A stretch of DNA of 47,602 nt, taken from NCBI RefSeq assembly GCF_000374065.1, contig NZ_KB893249.1, forward strand, positions 1 to 47,602, written 5' to 3'. Below are positions 1 to 6,763 of the stretch, one piece after another. The notes under the pieces were generated by a model that saw nothing but the letters and a program-made list of their open reading frames with translations, did no database searches and was not told the origin of the DNA. The position numbers were made by a program, and so were the translations under genes. Every line of letters begins with the position of its first letter. Position 1 is the first letter of the stretch. Source of the stretch: Spirosoma luteum DSM 19990 (GTDB lineage Bacteria; Bacteroidota; Bacteroidia; Cytophagales; Spirosomataceae).

Positions 1-292
1 GGAAAAAGTATACGGCGATCAGGCCTACAACGGTGTATTCAAAAAAGCACTTGGGGAATGGAGTATTGATTTTGAAAAAGCTTCGCGAGCGGAGTCAGCG
101 AAAGGGTTTGTTCCAGTGGCAAAACGGTGGGTGGTGGAGCGGAGTATTGCTTGGACAAACTTCTTCCGTCGGCTAGTAAAAGACTACGAACACACGCTGA
201 GTTCATCAATAAACTGGCTTTATTTGGCTAACATTCAGCTAATGCTACAGAGAATACCCTCAGAATCAAGCACCTAATTCCCCAACACGCTC
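1..292 (+). mobile_element. 3' end of an IS5-family insertion sequence (left part outside window)
   Basis: This stretch holds the C-terminal part of a DDE transposase followed by about 15 bases ending CCCAACACGCTC at 292, which I take as the right terminal inverted repeat. It is followed by TTA (293-295), a possible 3-bp TNA target duplication as used by some IS5 subgroups. The left end lies outside the window, so the repeat and the duplication cannot be confirmed here. Confidence 0.6.
2..277 (+). CDS. IS5-family transposase, C-terminal fragment (5' truncated by window edge)
   Basis: The frame opening at base 2 is read through to a TAA at 275-277 and gives about 91 residues. It contains GDQAYNG near its start and KRWVVERSIAWTNFFRRL in the middle. 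The second motif matches the block around the third catalytic acidic residue (the E of DDE) in IS5-type transposases, typically RWVVERTFAW followed by an RRL-KDYE tail, and that tail is also present here. The N-terminal two thirds, with the first two catalytic Asp residues, lie outside the window, so activity cannot be judged. No frame disruption is seen in the visible part. Confidence 0.85.
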   Translation, partial: EKVYGDQAYNGVFKKALGEWSIDFEKASRAESAKGFVPVAKRWVVERSIAWTNFFRRLVKDYEHTLSSSINWLYLANIQLMLQRIPSESST

Positions 293-1180
293 TTAGTAGA
301 TAGTCGTTACACCAACCGATTCCCGAACGGGAGTGCCATCCTGCACGAATGAAATAAGGTCTTGTGTCAGGCGATCTTTTTCGAGCATAAATACGCCGTG
401 TGCCGACCCTTCATACACAATGTACTGAGCCGTTGGCAGGGCGCTGGCTGTTCGCTCCCCCGATGCTTCAATGGGCACAGTCTGATCACTGTCGCCATGA
501 ATAACCAGAGCCGGCACCTTAATTTTCGCCAGATCGTCCCGGAAGTCAGTATAGGCAAATGCTTTGGCCGATTCCACAGTAGCCCGGTGTGAAGCCACGT
601 AAGCCCGGTTAAAATCACCATCCAGGTGCGCCTGGCTAACGGGCTTACTGAGCACGCCCACACCATAGAATTTTTTACCGAAAGTCTGTAGAAAATCAGC
701 CCGGTCTTTCTGCATACCCTCAATCATTTCATCGAATACGGATTGGTCTACGCCGTCGGGGTTGTCATCCGTTTTGAGCATGTAAGGAGTAACCGAACTT
801 ACGAAGACTACCTTCGATACCCGCGCACCGGCATGGCGACTCATATAACGCGCTACCTCACCACCGCCCATTGAGAACCCGACCAGCGTTACGTTCTGGA
901 GATCCAGTTCGTCCATTACCGCTTTCAGGTCATCGGCAAATGTATCATAATCGTACCCATCCCAGGTTTGCGATGATTTACCGAATCCCCGGCGGTCGTA
1001 GGCAACCACCCGGAAACCATGAGCGGGTAGCTCGGCTAATTGATAGTCCCACATTTCGTGGCTCAAGGGCCACCCATGAATTAATACAATAGTTTGGCTG
1101 GCGTTTGGACCGCCTAAATCCTGGTAGAAAAGTTTAATATCGTCGCCGGATGCATCCGTACCTGCTTTAATGTAGCTCAT
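293..1180 (-). CDS. Alpha/beta hydrolase, non-heme haloperoxidase/esterase type
   Basis: A 295-residue alpha/beta hydrolase. The oxyanion-hole motif HGWPLSHEMW lies near residue 35, the nucleophile elbow GFSMGG near residue 100, the catalytic Asp in HGDSDQTVP near residue 230, and the catalytic His in EGSAHGVF near residue 260. This arrangement is typical of the non-heme chloroperoxidase/arylesterase group. No signal peptide is seen, so it is likely cytoplasmic. The substrate cannot be read from sequence. The TAA stop (293-295) coincides with the presumed target duplication of the neighbouring IS, and the last residues (PVRESVGVTTIY) run past where relatives usually end, so the C-terminus may have been altered by the insertion. 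Confidence 0.9.
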   Translation of the reverse strand: MSYIKAGTDASGDDIKLFYQDLGGPNASQTIVLIHGWPLSHEMWDYQLAELPAHGFRVVAYDRRGFGKSSQTWDGYDYDTFADDLKAVMDELDLQNVTLVGFSMGGGEVARYMSRHAGARVSKVVFVSSVTPYMLKTDDNPDGVDQSVFDEMIEGMQKDRADFLQTFGKKFYGVGVLSKPVSQAHLDGDFNRAYVASHRATVESAKAFAYTDFRDDLAKIKVPALVIHGDSDQTVPIEASGERTASALPTAQYIVYEGSAHGVFMLEKDRLTQDLISFVQDGTPVRESVGVTTIY

Positions 1181-1309
1181 AGCAAATTTTTGAGGGTTGA
1201 GTAAGCTTATTTACTACCTGTAAAACAGCGGGAGCCGTAAATGGTTTGTTAATAATTTATGCCTGTCGGTCAACGGATTCAGGAAGAACACAATGAGTGA
1301 CAGCACATG

Positions 1310-1741
1310 TCAATAGTTCCAATGCCGATGATGCCCCGACACGTCGAAGTGGAACATGCGGGAAAACGATTTCTGGTAGAGCCCAACTCCTCCCTCCTGC
1401 CCGGGATTATTTTTATCCATTGTATCGACAGTTTTGGCCAGAATAGTCAAATCCAGGTTATTAAATTGCCCGTTGCCATCAATGTCGATAATGAATAAAT
1501 CAATGGCTTTTCCCCGCTGGTGATCGCTGTTTTTGGCGGCTAATGGCATAAGCTGGTTTAGCCAGTGGGGTCGGTAGCCGGACAATAGAAAATAACGTGG
1601 TTTGTAGACTTGCTTCCGTAATGCTTTATTGAGTGCTTTCTCTTTCCGCTGAACCTCAAGGGAGAGTTTTGAGTAGCTGATCCAGTAATAGCCACCTGCC
1701 AGCAGGCCAACAACAAGCATACTAAAAGCGAATGCTTTCAT
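1310..1741 (-). CDS. Membrane-anchored M15/YcbK-like peptidase with an EF-hand-like loop
   Basis: 143 residues with an N-terminal membrane anchor or signal (about residues 3-22) and a short charged helix. The motif SDHQRGKAID (72-81) matches the SxHxxGxAxD zinc-binding motif of M15-type murein peptidases (His74, Asp81). HFD at 131-133 is a plausible third ligand, as in DUF882/YcbK proteins (HvD...R.W). Between them lies DIDGNGQFNNLD (86-97), which fits an EF-hand/dockerin calcium loop. A role in peptidoglycan trimming is inferred from the family. The gene starts 40 bp downstream of radA on the same strand, so cotranscription is likely. It is shorter than most family members, and catalytic competence is not certain. 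Confidence 0.7.
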   Translation of the reverse strand: MKAFAFSMLVVGLLAGGYYWISYSKLSLEVQRKEKALNKALRKQVYKPRYFLLSGYRPHWLNQLMPLAAKNSDHQRGKAIDLFIIDIDGNGQFNNLDLTILAKTVDTMDKNNPGQEGGVGLYQKSFSRMFHFDVSGHHRHWNY

Positions 1742-1781
1742 CGGGAAGTGGAGGTGTGTAAGATTTATGGCCGTAAATACG

Positions 1782-3167
1782 CTAAATCAATACGCCCTGA
1801 AACACTTCATCCAGCCGGGATACGGGCTTGATCTGGATTTTGTAGTTCCGGGTGTCCAGCCCCTTCAAATTGTACTTGGAAATGAACATTTGTTTGAACC
1901 CGAGTTTCTCCGCTTCGGCAATCCGCGACTCGATTCGGCTCACAGCCCGCACCTCACCGCCCAGGCCAACTTCAGCCGCAAAGGCTACTGACGGCGGAAT
2001 AGCAATATCTTCGTAGCTCGATACAATGGCTGCACATACAGCCAGGTCAATGGCGGGGTCCTCTACCCGTAATCCACCCGCTATATTCAGGAACACGTCC
2101 TGCTGCCCCAGCCGGAAGCCTCCCCTTTTCTCCAATACGGCCAGCAACATATTCAATCGTTTGGCATCGAAGCCCGTGCTACTGCGTTGCGGAGTACCGT
2201 AGTTGGCTACACTTACCAGCGCCTGCGTCTCAATCAGGAGCGGACGGTTACCTTCCATCATGGACCCAATGGTTACGCCACTCAGTGCCTCGTCACGCTG
2301 CGAGATCAGAATTTCCGACGGGTTCGTTACCTGCCGTAGCCCCGTGCCCAGCATTTCGTAGATACCCAGTTCGTCGGTGCTGCCGAAGCGATTTTTAGTC
2401 GTTCGCAGAATCCGGTAGGTGGTATGCCGGTCGCCCTCAAACGTCAGTACTGTATCCACCATGTGTTCCAGCACCTTAGGTCCAGCCAGTGAGCCCTCTT
2501 TGGTAATGTGGCCAATCATAAACACCGGCACGCCACTTTCTTTGGCATACTTCATAAACTCCGCCGTGCATTCCCGCACCTGCGAAACACTCCCCGCACC
2601 CGACTCTACCAGAGATGACTGCATGGTCTGAATAGAATCAATAATCAGGATTTCAGGCTCAAAGTGCTCCACCACCCGGAAGATGTTCTGCGTGGACGTT
2701 TCGGTCATCACATGGCAATCACTCGTGGGGGCATCGAGTCGTTCGGCGCGCATTTTTATTTGTTGTTCGCTCTCCTCACCAGACACATAGAGCACCCGCA
2801 TACCCGACAGCGTAAGCGCAATCTGCAACAGCAGGGTTGACTTGCCGATTCCCGGTTCGCCCCCAATCAGGACGAGTGAACCAGGTACAATTCCCCCGCC
2901 CAGGACCCGGTTCAATTCGCCATCCGTCGTAGCAATACGGGGCTGTTCTTCAAAATTAATGGCGTGTAGTGCTTTTGGTTTGGCCGCTATTTTCACATTT
3001 CCCGGCCCGGACGATGGGCTTCGCCAACCACCCTTTTCGGGTTCATCCTTCTGGACTACCTCCTCCACCATGGTATTCCACTCGCCACAGGCTGCACACC
3101 GGCCTAACCATTTGGCCGACTGATAGCCACAACTTTGACAGAAATAGGAGGTTTTTAATTTGGCCAT
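1782..3167 (-). CDS. radA: DNA repair protein RadA (branch-migration ATPase)
   Basis: 461 residues from the ATG at 3165-3167. An in-frame upstream ATG at 3239 would add 24 residues before the conserved MAKLKTSYFCQSCG start, so I reject it. The protein has an N-terminal C4 zinc finger (Cys10, 13, 24, 27), a Walker A motif GGEPGIGKST (102-111), the RadA-specific KNRFGS motif in the middle, and a C-terminal Lon-protease-like domain. RadA is a RecA paralogue that drives branch migration during recombinational repair in the cytoplasm. Length and domain order are normal. The M15-like gene follows 40 bp downstream. Confidence 0.97.
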   Translation of the reverse strand: MAKLKTSYFCQSCGYQSAKWLGRCAACGEWNTMVEEVVQKDEPEKGGWRSPSSGPGNVKIAAKPKALHAINFEEQPRIATTDGELNRVLGGGIVPGSLVLIGGEPGIGKSTLLLQIALTLSGMRVLYVSGEESEQQIKMRAERLDAPTSDCHVMTETSTQNIFRVVEHFEPEILIIDSIQTMQSSLVESGAGSVSQVRECTAEFMKYAKESGVPVFMIGHITKEGSLAGPKVLEHMVDTVLTFEGDRHTTYRILRTTKNRFGSTDELGIYEMLGTGLRQVTNPSEILISQRDEALSGVTIGSMMEGNRPLLIETQALVSVANYGTPQRSSTGFDAKRLNMLLAVLEKRGGFRLGQQDVFLNIAGGLRVEDPAIDLAVCAAIVSSYEDIAIPPSVAFAAEVGLGGEVRAVSRIESRIAEAEKLGFKQMFISKYNLKGLDTRNYKIQIKPVSRLDEVFQGVLI

Positions 3168-3396
3168 TTTTTCGGTTAGTAATACATGAACCCGTAAAGC
3201 ATCAGGCGGTAACAGATTAAACCTTTTTACCGGCTGCACATCAAACCCGCATCAGCAGAAAACACGCGTTCTCGCTAACTCTGAACGGGGCAAATGGCTC
3301 ATTATTCTAACGCCATTTACTCGAAATAAGTTGATTTTTGTACCGTGTTGGCCTGATTTTCGTTTAGCAATCAATACTACTCTTTAGACTACAACC

Positions 3397-4068
3397 ATGA
3401 AAAAAATCCTGCTTTTCGCATCACTTACACTAGTACCGGCTCTAACATTTGCTCAGGGCTTCCAAATTGGAATTAAAGGCGGTGTCAACCTGTCGAAACT
3501 GAGTTTTGGCGACTTTGTCTCAACGGGCACAAACCCCAACGGCTCGCCCACGGTAGGCGTTGACGGGCAAACATTCCGCAATAACCTGAGCGATAGCTTC
3601 GATAGCAAGATTGGTACGTCGTTTGGTATTTATATGCGTTTGGGTGGGAACTTGTTCGTACAGCCCGAAGTGTTGTACTCGACCCGGTCGGGTCAGTTTG
3701 GTGTTATCCGGAATGGCCAGACAGAAACGGCAACGATAACCACAACTAGTTTTGATGTTCCTCTTTTGCTGGGTATCAAGGGAGGCCCTATCCGGATTGT
3801 GGCGGGGCCCGTGGCTTCGTTTCGCATCAACGATAACCAGTCGTTAGGTAATGCACTCAAGCAGTATACTCAGGGTAGTCTGAACGATGCTTGGTCGCAG
3901 GCCTACTACGGGTATCAGGTAGGTGGTGGTCTGGATATCGGCTCACTTGGCCTCGATGTTCGTTATCAGGGTAATATTTCCGATGTTGCTCAGATAGAGA
4001 ACAGCGCGGGAAAATTTAGTCAGGGAATGAAATCCTGGCAGATAACGCTGGCTTACAAGATATTTTAG
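3397..4068 (+). CDS. PorT-like outer-membrane beta-barrel protein
   Basis: 223 residues with a clear signal peptide (MKKILLFASLTLVPALTFAQ, cleavage after the Ala-Gln region). The mature protein starts GFQIGIKGGVNLSKL, the opening strand of the Bacteroidota outer-membrane barrel family (PorT/OMP_b-brl_2). Alternating hydrophobic strands continue to a final strand (SWQITLAYKIF) with an aromatic C-terminus, as expected for barrel assembly. It probably forms a small 8-stranded barrel in the outer membrane. Function is unknown. It is transcribed alone, divergent from radA, and is followed by a strong terminator. Confidence 0.8.
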   Translation: MKKILLFASLTLVPALTFAQGFQIGIKGGVNLSKLSFGDFVSTGTNPNGSPTVGVDGQTFRNNLSDSFDSKIGTSFGIYMRLGGNLFVQPEVLYSTRSGQFGVIRNGQTETATITTTSFDVPLLLGIKGGPIRIVAGPVASFRINDNQSLGNALKQYTQGSLNDAWSQAYYGYQVGGGLDIGSLGLDVRYQGNISDVAQIENSAGKFSQGMKSWQITLAYKIF

Positions 4069-4104
4069 CCCCTGAATCGGAAAACGGTTTTTCCGAAAGA
4101 GAGC

Positions 4105-4158
4105 AAAAAAGAATGGGTGCCGTAAACCTCACAAGGTTTACGGCACCCATTCTTTTTT
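4105..4158. terminator. Perfect 25-bp bidirectional terminator
   Basis: The arms at 4105-4129 and 4134-4158 are perfectly complementary around the loop CACA. The hairpin begins with six A and ends with six T, so it works as an intrinsic terminator in both directions. It sits between the convergent barrel gene (stop 4068) and the LytTR gene (stop 4179). Confidence 0.93.
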
Positions 4159-4178
4159 GAAGGTGGGATTAGACCGGT

Positions 4179-4598
4179 CTAGTTGTACAGGCGTTGCCAG
4201 TACTGGGCCAAGCGCTGCGAAATATCTTTCATCCGTCGGCGCGATATACCGACTTCACGTCCGTCGGCCAGGCGAACCTGACGATCCCGATTAAAAATGT
4301 TTCGCTGCACGTAAGCGAGATTGACAATGTAGGATTTATGAATCCGCAGAAACATGGCCACGTCCAGGGTCTTTTCAAATTCCTTGAGTGTTTTTGATAC
4401 CAGAAACTTTTTACGGTCGCGGGTGTGCAGAAACGTATAGTTTCCCTCTCCCTGAAGACACAGAATATCGTCGACAGAGATGAAAATTGTACGATTCAGG
4501 TAGGGTAGTGAAATACGCTGTGTATTACGCTGGTACGAAGACGGAAAGTGAGGAACAACCGTTAGCGCCTGAATTGATGATAAACTGGTAGCGTCCAT
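4179..4598 (-). CDS. Stand-alone LytTR DNA-binding protein (copy 1)
   Basis: 139 residues. After about 30 unconserved residues the rest is a LytTR domain: LPYLNRTIFISVDDILCLQG, then the core NYTFLHTRDRKKFLVSKTLKEFE, RIHKSYIVNLAYV, and the C-terminal basic GREVGISRRRMKD. LytTR domains bind direct-repeat DNA and usually follow a receiver domain, but no receiver, membrane segment or sensor is encoded here. It is paralogous to the gene at 4851-5282 (shared HKS-IVNL and ISRRR blocks). The 137-bp leader contains nested inverted repeats that could regulate translation. Targets are unknown. Confidence 0.9.
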   Translation of the reverse strand: MDATSLSSIQALTVVPHFPSSYQRNTQRISLPYLNRTIFISVDDILCLQGEGNYTFLHTRDRKKFLVSKTLKEFEKTLDVAMFLRIHKSYIVNLAYVQRNIFNRDRQVRLADGREVGISRRRMKDISQRLAQYWQRLYN

Positions 4599-4611
4599 TG
4601 TAAAAGGGGGA

Positions 4612-4734
4612 GTTTTGGTTCAGCTTTTTAGCACTTAAATGATGAAACAAAACTACCTCATGAACGCCATACTCAAGAAAATACCCTGATTAGTAAGGGC
4701 TGAACCAAAACAGTCAACCAATTACTAATCAGGG
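4612..4734 (-). promoter_or_regulatory. Structured leader with nested inverted repeats upstream of LytTR copy 1
   Basis: Two inverted repeats overlap. Repeat A has 13-bp arms at 4684-4696 (CCCTGATTAGTAA) and 4722-4734, with a 25-base spacer. Repeat B has 13-bp arms at 4612-4624 (GTTTTGGTTCAGC) and 4699-4711. The distal arm of B lies inside the spacer of A. In the minus-strand transcript the loop of hairpin A could therefore pair with a segment ending 13-14 bases before the ATG of the LytTR gene, giving a pseudoknot-like fold. The repeats are seen directly. A regulatory role is inference; they could instead be protein-binding sites. Confidence 0.5.
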
Positions 4735-4850
4735 CATTATGAATCTCATTCGTCTATTCTTCGGGTGAATGTACCCAACTTATTGCGTAAAACTACGTAG
4801 TGTGGTAGTGAGCAGTTTTTCCTCACACAATCAAAAACATACTTATACGA

Positions 4851-5282
4851 TTAACTCAGTACTACGGGCTGAAAATCACGAAAGCGGTCCATGAACGTTT
4901 GAGCACGCCGACGTGATATTTTCACCTGTTGACCATCTATTAGTTCGATCTCACCTTCTTTTTTGATGAAGAATTTACGTACAAAACCCAAATTTACAAT
5001 GCATGACTTGTGTACCCGAACAAATGCCTGACCATCCAGCAATGTTTCATACTCCTTCAGTGTACGGGACACCAGCATTTTGGTGCCATCTTTCAGATAG
5101 AAGTTTGTGTAATTACCGCATCCTTCCAACCGGACTATCTCATCAACAGAAACAGTACGTTTACGGTCGTAAAAAGGTATAAGTAATTTCTGCAAACAGA
5201 CGGAATCGGCAATTTCCTCCACACTTTTGGGGAAATTAATGGACACTGGGTCGAAAATGGAGTCGCTGATGAATGCATTCAT
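4851..5282 (-). CDS. Stand-alone LytTR DNA-binding protein (copy 2)
   Basis: 143 residues: an N-terminal stretch of about 38 unconserved residues, then a LytTR domain with VDEIVRLEGCGNYTNFYLKD, LVSRTLKEYE, VRVHKSCIVNLGFV and the basic QQVKISRRRAQTF end. There is no receiver domain or membrane segment. It lies about 250 bp upstream of copy 1 on the same strand, and the two share the same layout and length, so a tandem duplication followed by divergence is likely. The stop is followed by only a weak hairpin, so some read-through into the leader of copy 1 is possible. It may autoregulate or act on the neighbour, but no target is identifiable. Confidence 0.9.
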   Translation of the reverse strand: MNAFISDSIFDPVSINFPKSVEEIADSVCLQKLLIPFYDRKRTVSVDEIVRLEGCGNYTNFYLKDGTKMLVSRTLKEYETLLDGQAFVRVHKSCIVNLGFVRKFFIKKEGEIELIDGQQVKISRRRAQTFMDRFRDFQPVVLS

Positions 5283-5637
5283 AATCTTTAGATTGAGTAA
5301 ATGTATATAACGGTTTAGGCTGACAATCAGGAGCTTAGTGCCACTTTTTCATCTATATAGGTTACCTTTCAGTGTACCATGCCTGTTCAATTACTCTACA
5401 ACAATCAATCCTATTATTAAAATGTTAATATATTACCGATATCGCTGTCTAACTAACTAAAAATCAGAGAAATATTACCGTTTAATCAACAAATAAAGAC
5501 TAGGTCGTTTAGGGTTATCATCTGTTCTGAATTATATAAACAAGAAGGATACCCTACAAGGTCACCGTACCCTGGTGGCTTATGCTATTCCTAGTTTTGC
5601 CTACCTTTGTTTGAGCAAATTGCCAAAAGAATAGTCT
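5283..5637. other. AT-rich divergent intergenic region between LytTR copy 2 and pheS
   Basis: 355 bases with no supported gene. It is clearly AT-richer than its flanks. It contains a TACCTTTG promoter element for pheS near its right end. Near its left end a weak candidate for the LytTR gene (TTG-N18-TACATTTA, minus strand, 5298-5326) would leave a very short leader. The scattered CCGTTTA-like words could be LytTR sites, but this is too weak to annotate. Confidence 0.6.
5602..5609 (+). promoter_or_regulatory. Bacteroidota -7 element for pheS
   Basis: TACCTTTG matches the Bacteroidota -7 consensus TAnnTTTG and lies 28 bases before the pheS start, giving a short leader. No perfect TTG is found 19-21 bases upstream, so the -33 element is weak. 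Confidence 0.5.
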
Positions 5638-6675
5638 ATGCTGGATAAAGTAAGAGACCTACAACAACAGATTGAGCACTATACAATTACATCGCCGGAG
5701 CAACTGGAGCAGTTCCGAATGCGATTTATTAGCCGTAAGGGCGTCATAACTGAACTATTCGAGCAGCTGAAGCTTGTTCCACCAGCCGACCGGCGGGCGG
5801 TTGGGCTGGAACTGAATGCATTGAAAAATGCTGCTCAAACGCAGTTCGAGCAGTTCAGTCAGCTTATGGATGAGCAACAGACTATGACTGGTACTGCTCC
5901 CCCCATTGACCTTACTTTGCCAACGTTACCCAATCTGACGGGTACCCAGCATCCCCTCAGCCTGGTTCGTCAGCGTATTATTCAGATTTTTGAGCGAATT
6001 GGTTTCAACGTGGCCGATGGTCCCGAGATAGAGTCTGACTGGTACAACTTCGGTGCCCTCAACTTCCCCGACAACCACCCGGCCCGCGACATGCAGGACA
6101 CGTTTTTTGTGGAGAAAGCAGCGTATGGCGGAACGGATATGTTGTTGCGAACGCATACATCCAACGTTCAGATTCGGTTAATGGAGCGTCAGTCTCCGCC
6201 TATCCGCTCCATCATGCCGGGGCGGGTATACCGGAATGAAACCATTTCGGCCAGGGCACACTGCCTTTTTCATCAGGTAGAAGGCATCTACATTGACCGT
6301 AATGTAGGGTTCAAAGACCTAAAAGACACGCTCTATCACTTTGTAAAAGAGCTGTTTGAACCGGGAACCCAGATTCGGTTTCGGCCCTCATACTTCCCCT
6401 TTACAGAGCCCAGTGCCGAGATTGACATTTCGTGTCAGATCTGCGGGGGCAAAGGCTGTAACATCTGTAAACATTCGGGCTGGGTCGAAATTGCCGGTTC
6501 GGGTATGGTTGACCCCCAGGTAATTGCCAACTGCGGCATCGACCCGGAAGAGTATACAGGCTTTGCTTTTGGCATGGGCATCGAGCGAATCACGCAGTTG
6601 AAGTACGTGGTCAATGACCTGCGGCTGTATACCGAAAACGATGTTCGCTTCCTCCGCCAGTTTGAAGGACTTTAA
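5638..6675 (+). CDS. pheS: Phenylalanyl-tRNA synthetase alpha subunit
   Basis: 345 residues, full length. An N-terminal coiled-coil region (about 1-95, DKVRDLQQQIEHYTITSPEQ onward) that contacts tRNA is followed by the class II catalytic core. Visible motifs are GPEIESDWYNF, MPGRVYRNETISARAHCLFHQVEG (motif 2 region), a Cys-rich insert (CQICGGKGCNICKHSGW), GSGMVDPQV, and motif 3 FAFGMGIERI near the C-terminus. It charges tRNA-Phe together with PheT, which is not in the window. The gene starts at the ATG after a TACCTTTG promoter element and ends just before a hairpin repeat. Confidence 0.98.
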   Translation: MLDKVRDLQQQIEHYTITSPEQLEQFRMRFISRKGVITELFEQLKLVPPADRRAVGLELNALKNAAQTQFEQFSQLMDEQQTMTGTAPPIDLTLPTLPNLTGTQHPLSLVRQRIIQIFERIGFNVADGPEIESDWYNFGALNFPDNHPARDMQDTFFVEKAAYGGTDMLLRTHTSNVQIRLMERQSPPIRSIMPGRVYRNETISARAHCLFHQVEGIYIDRNVGFKDLKDTLYHFVKELFEPGTQIRFRPSYFPFTEPSAEIDISCQICGGKGCNICKHSGWVEIAGSGMVDPQVIANCGIDPEEYTGFAFGMGIERITQLKYVVNDLRLYTENDVRFLRQFEGL

Positions 6676-6678
6676 TTC

Positions 6679-6763
6679 AAAGAGTAAAAGAGTGAATGAA
6701 TGAAAGAGCAAAAATCAATGCGCTAATTATTCATTCGCTCTTTCACTCTCTCACTCTTTCACT
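6679..6763. repeat. Imperfect inverted repeat of GAGTGAAAGA-type words
   Basis: The whole pheS-xseA gap is an imperfect inverted repeat built from short purine-rich words. The left arm starts AAAGAGTAAAAGAGTGAATG and the right arm reads, on the minus strand, GAAAGAGTGAGAGAGTGAAA. About 23 of 32 aligned positions match. The xseA ATG follows directly. A very similar element lies at 18756-18862. It may act as a transcript hairpin. Confidence 0.7.

Noticed and set aside
3168..3239. 24-residue extension of RadA
   Set aside because: The conserved family N-terminus begins at MAKLKTSYFCQSCG.
5298..5326. TTG-N18-TACATTTA promoter for LytTR copy 2
   Set aside because: The spacing is short, the -7 box is imperfect, and the leader would be under 10 bases.
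5283..5637. LytTR direct-repeat binding sites (CCGTTTA-like words)
   Set aside because: Single scattered words without clear regular spacing.
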